Assembly (NCBI GenBank): GCA_018240745.1
Contig: JAFEFF010000003.1
Location: forward strand, 1 to 39,230
Reading direction: 5' to 3'
DNA length: 39,230 nt
Source of the DNA: Pseudomonadota bacterium
GTDB lineage: Bacteria > Pseudomonadota > Alphaproteobacteria > Reyranellales > Reyranellaceae
Below, piece after piece: positions 9,731 through 17,940 of the stretch; position 1 is the first letter of the stretch; every line of letters starts with the position of its first letter. Under the pieces are notes generated by a model. The model saw only the letters and a list, made by a program, of their open reading frames with translations, did not search any database and was not told where the DNA came from. A program made the translations under genes and the position numbers.

Positions 9731-10782
9731 CCGAGGGCGAGTCCGGACCGGCCGCCGACGCGGCGGCGCAAGCGCGGATGGTCAAGCGACGGCCGCCCGC
9801 GCGCCGCGTGCTGCCCAATGTCGAGTGGGTGGCACTCGCCGTGGCGCTGGGGCTGCCGCTGGTGCTGGGCGACCGCACCGATCTCGTCACGCTCGCGACG
9901 AATATCCTCATCCTGTCGATGCTCGCCATAAGCTTCGAGCTCTGCTGGGGCCTGTCGGGCATCATGAGCTTCGGCCAGGCGCTGTTCTTCGGCGTCGCAG
10001 GCTACGCCATCGCGCTCGTCGGGCGCGACCTCGACTTCAGCGACATATGGGCGGTGCTGCCGCTCGCCATGCTGGTCGGCCTTGGCCTGTCGGCCCTGTT
10101 CGCCGCATTCCTGTTGCTCGGACGCAAGACCCCGACCCCGATCTTCGTGGCGTTCGGCACCCTCACGGGTTCCTACGCCGCCGAGCGCCTGGTTTCGGGT
10201 TGGCAGTATGTCGGGGCCGGCAACGGCCTCTCCTCGGTCAAGCTCCTGAAGCTGGGGCAGTACGAATTCGTCGAGGGAGATGCCTTCTATCTCCTCGCCT
10301 TCGGCCTCTTGCTGCTGGTCTATCTCGCCGCGCGCTTCCTCAAGCGATCGCAGCTCGGCCTGGTGCTGGCCGGCATGCGCCAGAACGAAGAGCGGCTTGC
10401 CTTCCTGGGCTACCGTGTGCAGCTCTTCAAGGCCGTGGTTTTCTCTTTCGCCGGCCTGATCGCCGGGCTGGGTGGGGCACTCTACAGCTACCACCAGGGC
10501 TTCATCGGTCCGGGCAACATGGGACCGGGCCTGTCGACGACCGCCGTCGTCTATTGCCTGCTGGGTGGCTCGGGCACTCTCATCGGCCCGATCTTCGGCA
10601 CGGCTCTCGTCGAGACCCTGTCCTACGTGCTGTCCGATGTCGCGGCGATCCGGCACATCTGGCCGGTCATCCTCGGCCTGGTGCTGCTTGCCATCGTGAT
10701 GTTTCAGCCGCGCGGCATCCTCGGCCTGTTCGTGTCGGAGCGCGAGCGCATCGGCTCCTACGGGCGCCGGCAGGGCAGGTGA
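9724..10782 (+). CDS. Branched-chain-type ABC importer permease, LivM/UrtC family
   Basis: A 352-residue membrane protein and second pore subunit of the importer. After a basic cytoplasmic N-terminus (VKRRPPARRVLPN) it shows the LivM-type segments, including FELCWGLSGIMSFGQALFFG, FSFAGLIAGLGGALYSY and LLGGSGTLIGPIFGTALVE, and the C-terminal VMFQPRGILGL. The ATG at 9724 overlaps the last codons of the binding-protein gene (ATGCTGA), a sign of translational coupling. The following ATPase gene begins four bases after its stop. Confidence 0.93.
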   Translation: MLTEGESGPAADAAAQARMVKRRPPARRVLPNVEWVALAVALGLPLVLGDRTDLVTLATNILILSMLAISFELCWGLSGIMSFGQALFFGVAGYAIALVGRDLDFSDIWAVLPLAMLVGLGLSALFAAFLLLGRKTPTPIFVAFGTLTGSYAAERLVSGWQYVGAGNGLSSVKLLKLGQYEFVEGDAFYLLAFGLLLLVYLAARFLKRSQLGLVLAGMRQNEERLAFLGYRVQLFKAVVFSFAGLIAGLGGALYSYHQGFIGPGNMGPGLSTTAVVYCLLGGSGTLIGPIFGTALVETLSYVLSDVAAIRHIWPVILGLVLLAIVMFQPRGILGLFVSERERIGSYGRRQGR

Positions 10783-10786
10783 CGCC

Positions 10787-11521
10787 ATGGCCCTGCTCGA
10801 AGTCCGCGGCGTTACCAAGTCATTCCGCAGCCTGCGGGCGCTGGAAGGCGTCGACATCGACGTTCGGGAGGGCACCTTCCACGGGCTGATTGGCCCCAAC
10901 GGTTCGGGCAAGAGCACGCTTCTGAAGGCCATCGCCGGCGATCACTTCGCCGATTCGGGCAGCATCGTCTTCGATGGCCGGGATATCACGCGTGCCACGC
11001 CCTACGAACGGGCGCGCGCCGGCATCAGTCTCAAGTTCCAGATCACGGCCGTCCTGCCGGAGCTGTCGGTCTACGACAACGTACTGCTTGCCGCCCAGTC
11101 CGGGGAGACTCTGCCGCGGCTGCTGTTTTCGGCGTCGAGGAAGGCGCTCGATGCCGAGGTCGGTGGGCTGCTGGAGCGCTTCCGTCTGACCGGACGCGCC
11201 GACGATCTCGCGGGCGAGCTCAGCCATGGCGAGAAGCAGTGGCTGGAGATCGCCATGGCGCTGGCGCTCCGGCCGAAGCTTCTGCTGCTCGACGAGCCGA
11301 CCGGCGGAATGAGTCCGGAGGAGCGGCGCGTCACCGGCCGCCTGCTGGCGCCGATCAAGAGCCACTGCACCCTCATCATCGTCGAACACGACCTCAACTT
11401 CATCCGCGACATCTGCGACGAGCTCACGGTGCTCGACCAGGGCAACGTGCTGGACCGCGGCGACGTCGAGACCATCCAGCGCTCGTCGAAGGTCCAGCAG
11501 GTGTTCACCACCCGTGTCTGA
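10787..11521 (+). CDS. ABC importer ATPase, LivG/UrtD family
   Basis: A 244-residue ATPase of the branched-chain/urea importer family. Walker A is GPNGSGKST (36-44), the signature is LSHGEKQWLEIAMAL and Walker B LLLLDEPTGGMSPEE. The signature Gly-to-His change (LSHGEKQ) is usual for the UrtD/LivG group, and its closeness to UrtD agrees with the AmiC/UrtA-like binding protein. It energises transport together with the LivF-like ATPase, whose GTG start overlaps its 3' end by eight bases. Confidence 0.92.
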   Translation: MALLEVRGVTKSFRSLRALEGVDIDVREGTFHGLIGPNGSGKSTLLKAIAGDHFADSGSIVFDGRDITRATPYERARAGISLKFQITAVLPELSVYDNVLLAAQSGETLPRLLFSASRKALDAEVGGLLERFRLTGRADDLAGELSHGEKQWLEIAMALALRPKLLLLDEPTGGMSPEERRVTGRLLAPIKSHCTLIIVEHDLNFIRDICDELTVLDQGNVLDRGDVETIQRSSKVQQVFTTRV

Positions 11522-12218
11522 GCCGGCACTCCTCGAGGTCGACAGGCTGAGCGCCGGTTACGGGCAGAGCCAGGCGCTGTTCGAGGTCTCGCTCAAGGTT
11601 CCGGCGCGCGGCACGATCGCGGTGCTGGGACGCAATGGTGCGGGCAAGTCGACGCTGCTCAAGTGCGTGTTCGGCGAGCTTGCGCCGATGTCGGGCAGCC
11701 TCCGGTTCGACGGCACCGCGGTCGAAGGCGAGCCTGCCGAGCGCCGCGTGCGGCGGGGCATCGGTTACGTGCCTCAGGAGCAGGCGATCTTCGCCAAGCT
11801 CTCGGTGCGCGAGAACCTTCTGCTGGGCTGCGTGCGACAGGCCGATCGCCGCGCCGGCATGGACTACGTCCTCGATTTCTTTCCCAAGCTCGCCGAGCGA
11901 CTGACCCAGACCGCCGGAACGCTGTCCGGCGGCGAGCGCAAGATGCTGGCCATCGGCCGCGCCCTGCTCGGCCGGCCACGACTGCTGATGCTGGACGAGC
12001 CGACCGAGGGCGTGTGGATCGGGGTCATCGAGGAGATCGCGGCCCGGCTGAAACAGCTGTCGCGCGAGATGGCGGTGATCCTGGTCGAGCAGCATATCGA
12101 GCTGGCGCTCGATGTGGCGAGCTACGCCTACGTCATGGAACGCGGCCAGGTGGCGCTCGAGGGGCCGGCGGCCTCGGTCAAGGGCGACCCGCAATTGATG
12201 CGCCATCTGGCGCCGTGA
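11514..12218 (+). CDS. ABC importer ATPase, LivF/UrtE family
   Basis: A 234-residue ATPase with Walker A GRNGAGKST (39-47), signature LSGGERKMLAIGRALL and Walker B LLMLDEPTEGVWIGVIEEI. The D-loop region reads EGVWIG, where LivF proteins normally have EGLAP and UrtE EGIQP, a small but visible departure. The start is GTG at 11514, inside the end of the livG-like gene; no other early start fits the fold. Last transporter gene of the operon, 27 bases ahead of the amidase. Confidence 0.92.
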   Translation: MSEPALLEVDRLSAGYGQSQALFEVSLKVPARGTIAVLGRNGAGKSTLLKCVFGELAPMSGSLRFDGTAVEGEPAERRVRRGIGYVPQEQAIFAKLSVRENLLLGCVRQADRRAGMDYVLDFFPKLAERLTQTAGTLSGGERKMLAIGRALLGRPRLLMLDEPTEGVWIGVIEEIAARLKQLSREMAVILVEQHIELALDVASYAYVMERGQVALEGPAASVKGDPQLMRHLAP

Positions 12219-12245
12219 GGTGAAGTCTTCAAAAGGAGGGAAACC

Positions 12246-13760
12246 ATGGCTGTACAGGTTCCGACACCCGAGCAACTGCGCGAAGTGGCGGTCGAGATGG
12301 GATTGTCGCTCACTGATGCCGACGTGAATTCCTACATCGACCTCATGCGGTCGAGCGTTGCCGCCTACAACGTGGTCGACGCGATGCCGGACAACCTGCC
12401 GCTGGTCAAGTATCCGCGTACGCCCGGCCACCGTCCGCCGGCGGCCGAGAACAGACACAATGCCTGGTACGTCAAGACCACCGTCCGGGGCGCGCCGTCC
12501 GGCAAGCTCGAGGGCAAGACCGTGGTGCTGAAGGACAACATCATGCTGGCGGGCGTGCCCATGATGAACGGCGCGGCCACCCTCGAAGGGTACATGCCGG
12601 AAATCGACGCCACCGTCGTGGAGCGCATTCTCGATGCGGGAGGAACGATCGTCGGCAAAGCCCATTGCGAGAATTTCTGTTTGTCCGGCGGCAGCCACAC
12701 CAACGCCACCGGCGCGGTGCACAACCCCTACAAGATGGGCTTTTCGGCCGGCGGCTCGTCGTCGGGCAGCGCGGTGCTGGTGGCACTGGGTGAGGTCGAT
12801 ATGGCGATGGGCGGCGACCAGGGCGGATCGATCCGGATGCCGTCCTCGTTCTGCGGCACCTACGGCATGAAGCCGACGCATGGGCTCGTACCCTACACCG
12901 GCATCATGCCGATCGAGATCTATGTCGATCATACCGGGCCGATCACGGCGAATGTCAGCGACAACGCGCTGCTGCTCGAGGTGCTGGCTGGTTCGGACGG
13001 CTACGATCCACGCCAGATCGGCTTGCGTACCCACCAGTACACCGAGGCCCTGAGGGGCGACATCAAGGGCATGAAGATCGGGCTGGTGAATGAAGGCTTT
13101 GCCCAGGCGAACGCCGAGGCCGACGTCAACGCCAAGGTAAGAGCTGCCGCCAAGAAGCTCGAGGCACTCGGCGCGACGGTGCAGGAGGTCTCTATTCCCA
13201 TGCATCTCATGGGCCCCGCCCTCTGGATGCCGATCGGGACGGAAGGACTGACACAGACCATGATGTGGGGGGACGGCTACGGCGTCAGCCGGCCGGACCT
13301 CTACGTCACCAGCCTGATGGACTTCCACCGCAATTGGCGCAACCGCGCCAACGAGATGTCGGAGACCACCAAGCTCTTCACCATGTTCGGTACCTACATC
13401 CGCCGCCACTACGGTAGCCGGTACTACGGCAAGGCGATGAACCAGACACGGCTTCTGACCGCCGCCTACGACAAGGCGCTGGCCGAACACGATCTGTTGA
13501 TGATGCCAACCACGCCGATCAAGGCGACGCCGCTGCCACCGGCGGACGCCCCGCGCGAACTCTATGTCGAGCGGGCACTCAACATGATTTCCAACACCGC
13601 GCCATTCGACATCACCCACCATCCGGCGATGGCGGTGCCGTGCGGCATGTCGGATGGATTGCCCGTGTCGCTGATGCTCGTCGGCAAGCACTTCGAGGAG
13701 CCGACGATCTACCGGGCCGCCTTCGCTTTCGAACAGTCGGGCGACTGGAAGAAGATGTAA
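12246..13760 (+). CDS. Amidase-signature hydrolase, nitrile-hydratase-associated amidase type
   Basis: A 504-residue amidase that would hydrolyse an amide to carboxylate and ammonia in the cytoplasm. The catalytic Ser-cisSer-Lys triad is visible: Lys96 in VVLKDN, Ser171 in AGGSSSGSA and Ser195 in GGDQGGSIRMPSSFCGTYG. These are the numbers I recall for the enantioselective amidase of Rhodococcus. The long C-terminal half with SNTAPFDITHHPAMAVPCG is typical of the same group. The gene has a strong AAAAGGAGGG site at 12231-12240 and follows the importer closely, so the imported compound is probably its substrate or a precursor. The exact amide is unknown. No nitrile hydratase is in the window. 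Confidence 0.92.
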   Translation: MAVQVPTPEQLREVAVEMGLSLTDADVNSYIDLMRSSVAAYNVVDAMPDNLPLVKYPRTPGHRPPAAENRHNAWYVKTTVRGAPSGKLEGKTVVLKDNIMLAGVPMMNGAATLEGYMPEIDATVVERILDAGGTIVGKAHCENFCLSGGSHTNATGAVHNPYKMGFSAGGSSSGSAVLVALGEVDMAMGGDQGGSIRMPSSFCGTYGMKPTHGLVPYTGIMPIEIYVDHTGPITANVSDNALLLEVLAGSDGYDPRQIGLRTHQYTEALRGDIKGMKIGLVNEGFAQANAEADVNAKVRAAAKKLEALGATVQEVSIPMHLMGPALWMPIGTEGLTQTMMWGDGYGVSRPDLYVTSLMDFHRNWRNRANEMSETTKLFTMFGTYIRRHYGSRYYGKAMNQTRLLTAAYDKALAEHDLLMMPTTPIKATPLPPADAPRELYVERALNMISNTAPFDITHHPAMAVPCGMSDGLPVSLMLVGKHFEEPTIYRAAFAFEQSGDWKKM

Positions 13761-13971
13761 CCCATCAGCCCGGACAACGTCGGAAACAGCGGAGCCTTCC
13801 GGCTGCGCGGCTCCGGCGCGTCAGCTTCCGGCGACTGGTTGGTAGTGGGGCCAGTCCCGTACGTATCGGTCTCCGGTCAAATTCCCTGTTCGCCGATCGG
13901 CGTGCGGACCAAGGCGGGCGGGGAAGACGCGATCAACCGGCTCCGCTCGCTCAAGCTGCTCGGCCGGCAGA

Positions 13972-14991
13972 TCACTGCCGGCGAAGTGGCGATCCTGAAC
14001 CAAGTCGCAGCAGGATCCGGCCGAAAGCCACGACGAACAGGAGGTAGGCGGCGATCCAGGCAAAGGCTGCCAGACCAAGCCAGATCGTGCGGTCGCCGCC
14101 GAGGCTGTCCGCCAGGGCGCGCACGAGTGCGGCGACGAACCCGAAGGCAAAGGCGACCGACATCATCGTTGAACGCTCGAACGCCATGCGCATCTGCCGC
14201 CGCACCATGCTCGCCATGATGCCGAGACACATCAGGCCGACCGCGCCGGTCGTCCAGGCATGGATGCCGCCGCCCGCGAAGCCGACGGCGATCCAGCTGT
14301 AGGCCGCGTGCAGGACCAGCAACTCGGGCCGACGCAGCACGCGCCAGAACTGCCACTGGACCAGGCGCGCCACCTGCCCCGCCGCAGCTAGCGCGCCGGC
14401 GATCGCCGCGGCTTTCGTGCCCGGCGCCATGACCCAGGTGGAAAGCCCAACGACGGCAAGCCAGGCAGCCCCCGCCTCCAGCCATTCGCGCCGCGCAAAC
14501 GAGAAGGCCTGTCCGTCGCGGCCGAGGTAGGCGGCGGTCAGAGCCGGAATGATGCGACCGCCAAGCACCATCACGAGGCCGAGAATCGCCGCCAGCGCCA
14601 GCCGCGTTCCGTGGTCGTCAGCGATCATGCCGCCGGCCGACAGGAAAACGAGAAGCGCCACCACTTTGACGTCGCGCCGGCCGCCGGCGGCGAAGACATG
14701 CCAAGCGACGATCAAGGTCAGCACCACGATGAACAGGGGTACCACTGGACCGTCGAAAACGCGGCCCGGCAACCACAGCACCAGCATCGCGGGTGTCACG
14801 AAGCGTGAGGCGAGTGGCTGGCCCGTCCAGCGCGGCAACGCGGTCAGGAGAAAGCCGGCCAATACCGCAGGCACCATGCCGAACAGAAGCTCCTGGCGAT
14901 GCCAGGCACTTCCCGGAGACGGCCACAGCGCGACGCCGATGATCGCGTCGAGGGCAGCGAGAAGAAAGAAAGGCCGGAACGGCTGGGTCAT
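13972..14991 (-). CDS. nnrS: NnrS family membrane protein (nitric-oxide stress/denitrification-linked)
   Basis: A 339-residue polytopic protein beginning MTQPFRPFFLLAALDA, with about ten to twelve membrane segments. It has NnrS-type features PFRPFFL near the start, the conserved RWTGQPL, the GGRIIPAL segment, and histidine-rich membrane positions (WHRQELLFG, LHAAYSWIAVGF). NnrS proteins are linked to denitrification and protection from NO-derived damage. Start 14991 is preferred over a further upstream ATG at 15084 because the family begins close to PFRPFF. It is divergent from ubiT across a 98-base spacer that holds an FNR/FixK-type box, which suggests control by low oxygen or NO. Confidence 0.85.
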   Translation of the reverse strand: MTQPFRPFFLLAALDAIIGVALWPSPGSAWHRQELLFGMVPAVLAGFLLTALPRWTGQPLASRFVTPAMLVLWLPGRVFDGPVVPLFIVVLTLIVAWHVFAAGGRRDVKVVALLVFLSAGGMIADDHGTRLALAAILGLVMVLGGRIIPALTAAYLGRDGQAFSFARREWLEAGAAWLAVVGLSTWVMAPGTKAAAIAGALAAAGQVARLVQWQFWRVLRRPELLVLHAAYSWIAVGFAGGGIHAWTTGAVGLMCLGIMASMVRRQMRMAFERSTMMSVAFAFGFVAALVRALADSLGGDRTIWLGLAAFAWIAAYLLFVVAFGRILLRLGSGSPLRRQ

Positions 14992-15028
14992 TGCGGCGGA
15001 CCCTCGGCACGCGCCTGCGCCGCTGTCT

Positions 15029-15042
15029 TTGATCCAGCGCAA
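15029..15042 (+). promoter_or_regulatory. FNR/FixK-type box in the divergent nnrS-ubiT spacer
   Basis: TTGATCCAGCGCAA fits the alphaproteobacterial FixK/FnrL pattern TTGA-N6-GCAA. Its centre is at 35.5 bases past 15000. A -10-like TATAGC lies at 15064-15069, predicting a start of transcription near 15076-15077, so the box would be about 41.5 bp upstream, the class II activation position, for ubiT-ubiU-ubiV. The same box could act on nnrS in the other direction, where I see no clear -10 element. Confidence 0.72.
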
Positions 15043-15089
15043 GCGCCCGTCGCGGTTGGCGCGTATAGCGTCGTGGCCGGACAAGCCAG

Positions 15090-15605
15090 ATGCCTCTCTC
15101 GAATTCGACGATTTCCAAAGTGCCGCCGCTGCTTGCGATGGCCATGCGGCCGTTGCCGTTGCTGCCGTTGCAGCCGCCGCTCGCCTTGCTCCTCGACAGC
15201 GTCCGGCGCCGCCACCCGGGCATCTTCGAGCGGCTCGGCGCCCATGCCGGCAAGCGCTTCGGATTGCGCCCGACCGATCTGCCGTTCGCCTTCGTCCTAG
15301 AACCGAGGCTGGTCCGGCCGCGCGTTTTGGCGGTGAGGCATCTGCCGGCCGATCTCGACGTGCGCGTCTCGGGTCCCCTGGCCGGTCTCGTCGGACTGGT
15401 TTCGGGCGAGCTCGACGGAGACGCCCTGTTCTTCTCGCGCGATCTCCATGTCGAAGGCGACATCGAGGCCCTGCTCGCGCTGCGCAATGCGATTGACGAT
15501 GCGCAGATCGACCTGGTCGGTGAGGCGCTGAGCGGGCTTGGGCCGTTCAAGATCCCTGCCGAGCGGTTCGTGCAGAATTGGCTGAGGCCCGCCGCATGGA
15601 ACTGA
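15090..15605 (+). CDS. ubiT: UbiT, SCP2-domain accessory factor of O2-independent ubiquinone biosynthesis
   Basis: A 171-residue protein of the size of Escherichia coli UbiT. After a proline/leucine-rich N-terminus it shows an SCP2 lipid-binding domain (about 55-165), with VRHLPADLDVRVSGPLAGLV, GDALFFSRDLHVEGDIE and the C-terminal DLVGEALSGLGPF typical of UbiT. UbiT is thought to bind polyprenyl quinone intermediates for the anaerobic hydroxylation steps. The identity is supported by its direct neighbours ubiU and ubiV, the expected partners. ubiU starts inside its last codons. Regulation is likely through the box at 15029-15042. Confidence 0.9.
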   Translation: MPLSNSTISKVPPLLAMAMRPLPLLPLQPPLALLLDSVRRRHPGIFERLGAHAGKRFGLRPTDLPFAFVLEPRLVRPRVLAVRHLPADLDVRVSGPLAGLVGLVSGELDGDALFFSRDLHVEGDIEALLALRNAIDDAQIDLVGEALSGLGPFKIPAERFVQNWLRPAAWN

Positions 15606-16573
15606 TCTGTCCCGCAGGTACGCCGGCAGCGTTGCGAGTGGCGGTCGAGGCGGGCGCCGACGCGGTCTATTGCGGCTTCCGCGACGAGACCAACGCCCGC
15701 AACTTCCCCGGCCTGAACTTCAGCCGCGAGGAACTGCGCACGGCGATCGCCTTCGCGCACAGCCGCAAGGTCAAGGTGCTGGTCGCCGTCAACACCTTCG
15801 CGCGCGCCGGCGCCCTGGAGATCTGGCATCGGGCGATCGACGACGCCGTCGATGCCGGCGCCGACGCCCTGATCCTGGCCGATCTCGGCCTGCTCGACTA
15901 CGCCGCGCGACGGCATTCCGGCCAGCGCCTGCATCTCTCCGTGCAGGCGGCGGCCGCCAACGCCGACGCGATCCGCTTCTATGTCGAGACGTTCGGCGTG
16001 AGGCGCGTCGTGCTGCCGCGCGTGCTGAGCATTACCGAGATCGCCGCCGTCATCCGGGACGTGGCATGCGAGACCGAGGTCTTCGTGTTCGGAGGCCTCT
16101 GCGTCATGGCCGAGGGACGCTGTTCGCTGTCGTCCTACGCGACCGGCCAGTCGCCGAACATGCAGGGCGTCTGCTCGCCGGCGAGCCACGTCAAGTATCA
16201 GGAAAGCGATGGCCGTCTCGTCTCGCGGCTGGGCGACTTCACCATCAACGTCTTCGGCAAGGACGAAGCCGCCGCCTATCCGACGCTCTGCAAGGGGCGC
16301 TTCTCCACGACCTTCGGCACCGGCTACACCTTCGAGGAGCCGGTCAGCCTCGACGCGGCGACGATGTTGCCTGGCCTGCGTGCCGCCGGCGTGACGGCGC
16401 TCAAGATCGAAGGCCGGCAACGCAGCCGCGCCTACATCGAAGGCGTCGTCCGCGCCTTCCGCCGCACCCTGACCGCGCTCGATGCGGGCGAGCCCGTCGA
16501 GCGGGCCGACCTGTCGGCGATGACGGAAGGCCAGACCACCACGGTCGGCGCCTACCGCAAGACCTGGCGCTGA
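15596..16573 (+). CDS. ubiU: UbiU, U32-family Fe-S protein of O2-independent ubiquinone hydroxylation
   Basis: A 325-residue U32-peptidase-like protein that with UbiV performs oxygen-independent hydroxylation of ubiquinone precursors. Four cysteines fall at 169, 176, 193 and 232 (GGLCVMAEGRCSL, GVCSPASH, TLCKGRF). I recall these same numbers for the 4Fe-4S ligands of E. coli UbiU, which strongly supports both identity and start. ATG 15596 (MELICPAG) overlaps the ubiT stop and has GAGG at 15584-15587; the in-frame TTG at 15578 is unlikely. No protease activity is expected despite the family name. Confidence 0.94.
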   Translation: MELICPAGTPAALRVAVEAGADAVYCGFRDETNARNFPGLNFSREELRTAIAFAHSRKVKVLVAVNTFARAGALEIWHRAIDDAVDAGADALILADLGLLDYAARRHSGQRLHLSVQAAAANADAIRFYVETFGVRRVVLPRVLSITEIAAVIRDVACETEVFVFGGLCVMAEGRCSLSSYATGQSPNMQGVCSPASHVKYQESDGRLVSRLGDFTINVFGKDEAAAYPTLCKGRFSTTFGTGYTFEEPVSLDAATMLPGLRAAGVTALKIEGRQRSRAYIEGVVRAFRRTLTALDAGEPVERADLSAMTEGQTTTVGAYRKTWR

Positions 16574-16585
16574 CGGAGTCGGCGA

Positions 16586-17494
16586 ATGCGACTGACCCTC
16601 GGGCCGGTGCTGTTCAACTGGCAGCCGGAGACCTGGCGCGACTTCTACTTCCGCATCGCCGACGAAGCGCCGGTCGACAGCGTGGTCGTCGGTGAAGTGG
16701 TCTGCTCGAAGCGTGCGCCTTTCCTCGCCGGGCACATGCCTGCGGTCATCGAACGGCTGGTCGCGGGCGGCAAGGAGGTCGTTCTCGGCTCGCTGGTGCT
16801 GGTTTCGCTGCCGCGCGAGCGTCGGCAGATGGCCGAGTTGGCCGAGGCCGATGGCTTCCTCACCGAAATCGAGGACCTGTCGTGCCTGGCGCCGTACGCT
16901 GGCCGCCCGCACGCGATCGGCCCGTTCATCAATGTCTACAACGAGGCAACGGCGGCCTTCCTCGCCGGTCGGGGCGCGAACCGCATCTGCCTGCCGCCGG
17001 AACTGCCGCTCGGCTCGATTCGCACGATCGCGCAGTCGCTGCCGGACACCACCATCGAGGTCTTCGCCTTCGGGAAGGTGCCGCTGGCGATTTCGGCGCG
17101 CTGCTATCATGCCCGCATTCACAAGCTCACAAAGGACAACTGCCGCTTCGTGTGCGGACAGGATCCCGACGGCTTGCCGGTCAGGACGCTGGACGGCGCG
17201 GGCTTCCTTTTGATCAACGGCGTGCAGACCCTGTCCGATACCTGCGCCAACCTGGCGGGCGATGTGGATGCGCTGAGATCCGCCGGCGTGCGCGCCTTGC
17301 GTCTTTCGCCGCAGACTTGCGACATGGTCGCCGTCGCGAAGCTCTTCAGGGAGGTCCTCGACGGCCGGCGCGAGGGCGAGGACGCCGTTCGTGCGCTCGC
17401 CTCCGTCTATCCGCAGACGGCCTTCGCCAACGGCTTCCTGTACGGTTCTCCGGGCGCCCAGTTCGTGCGGAGCATGACATTGCGCTCTCAGTAA
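16586..17494 (+). CDS. ubiV: UbiV, U32-family Fe-S partner of UbiU
   Basis: A 302-residue protein starting MRLTLGPVLFNWQPETW, the typical UbiV opening. Cysteines at 40 (GEVVCSKR), 173, 186 and 190 (ISARCYHARI, DNCRFVCGQD) reproduce the 4Fe-4S ligand set of UbiV, with the same 13- and 4-residue spacing as in E. coli (39, 180, 193, 197, recalled from memory). It forms a heterodimer with UbiU. The gene follows ubiU by 12 bases and ends the operon. Just past its stop lies a degraded transposase gene, so its 3' neighbourhood has been rearranged, but the protein itself looks complete. Confidence 0.94.
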   Translation: MRLTLGPVLFNWQPETWRDFYFRIADEAPVDSVVVGEVVCSKRAPFLAGHMPAVIERLVAGGKEVVLGSLVLVSLPRERRQMAELAEADGFLTEIEDLSCLAPYAGRPHAIGPFINVYNEATAAFLAGRGANRICLPPELPLGSIRTIAQSLPDTTIEVFAFGKVPLAISARCYHARIHKLTKDNCRFVCGQDPDGLPVRTLDGAGFLLINGVQTLSDTCANLAGDVDALRSAGVRALRLSPQTCDMVAVAKLFREVLDGRREGEDAVRALASVYPQTAFANGFLYGSPGAQFVRSMTLRSQ

Positions 17495-17499
17495 ACGTG

Positions 17500-17790
17500 G
17501 AATCGGTGGTGCATTGACGTGCGTGGCATCGATCTTCTGTGTTCCGGTCGATCGACCGCGCGCGGAAAGCTGTCGGAAACAGCTTCTCCCAGACGCCCCG
17601 CTCCGCCCAACGTAGGAAGCGATTGTAGATCGTCGTGTACGGATCGTACTCCGGCGGGCAATCCTTCCAGCGGCAGCCGCTCCTCCGTACATGCAGGATG
17701 CCGCTGATTACTCGCCGATTGTCTGCCCTGTCGACACTCCTCCTGTCCATCGAATTGACTCCAGGCCGCTCGTTAAGGCCGTTGGACGCA
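17500..17790 (-). pseudogene. Degraded IS5-family transposase remnant
   Basis: Read on the minus strand, 17750-17590 encodes ADNRRVISGILHV, SGCRWKDCPPEYDPYTTIYN and RFLRWAERGVWEKLF, the N-terminal helix-turn-helix region of IS5-type transposases. Faint similarity continues upstream to about 17790. The reading frame then shifts: QKIDATHVNAP, the region around the first catalytic Asp of the DDE triad, is found near 17540-17505 in another frame. Everything beyond that point is missing, and ubiV ends at 17494. So this is a frameshifted, 3'-truncated fragment and cannot be active. Its ends are approximate, and I could not identify terminal inverted repeats. Confidence 0.8.
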
Positions 17791-17875
17791 GGAGACGAGT
17801 TAGCGGCTGACTGGTTGGTCGGGCGGGCTGGATTGGAACGTCGACCATGTCGAAGTGACGGAGTGTACGTTGAGA

Positions 17876-17900
17876 AAAGGGCCGCATTTCGCGGCCCTTT
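17876..17900 (-). terminator. Rho-independent terminator downstream of tRNA(CAU)
   Basis: AAAGGGCCGC (17876-17885) and GCGGCCCTTT (17891-17900) form a perfect 10-bp stem with a five-base loop. Read on the minus strand the stem ends in CCCTTTTCTC, a short T tract, placed 40 bases past the tRNA 3' end. It could also work on the plus strand (CCCTTTCTGGCTCTTT). Confidence 0.8.
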
Positions 17901-17940
17901 CTGGCTCTTTGTAAGGTCGAGGAAAAAAACCTAAAGTGGT

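Noticed and set aside
13789..13815. CGGAGCC/GGCTCCG hairpin after the amidase gene as a terminator
   Set aside because: The stem is only seven pairs with a 12-base loop and no T tract, so it is too weak to call. The remaining 13761-13971 shows no gene.
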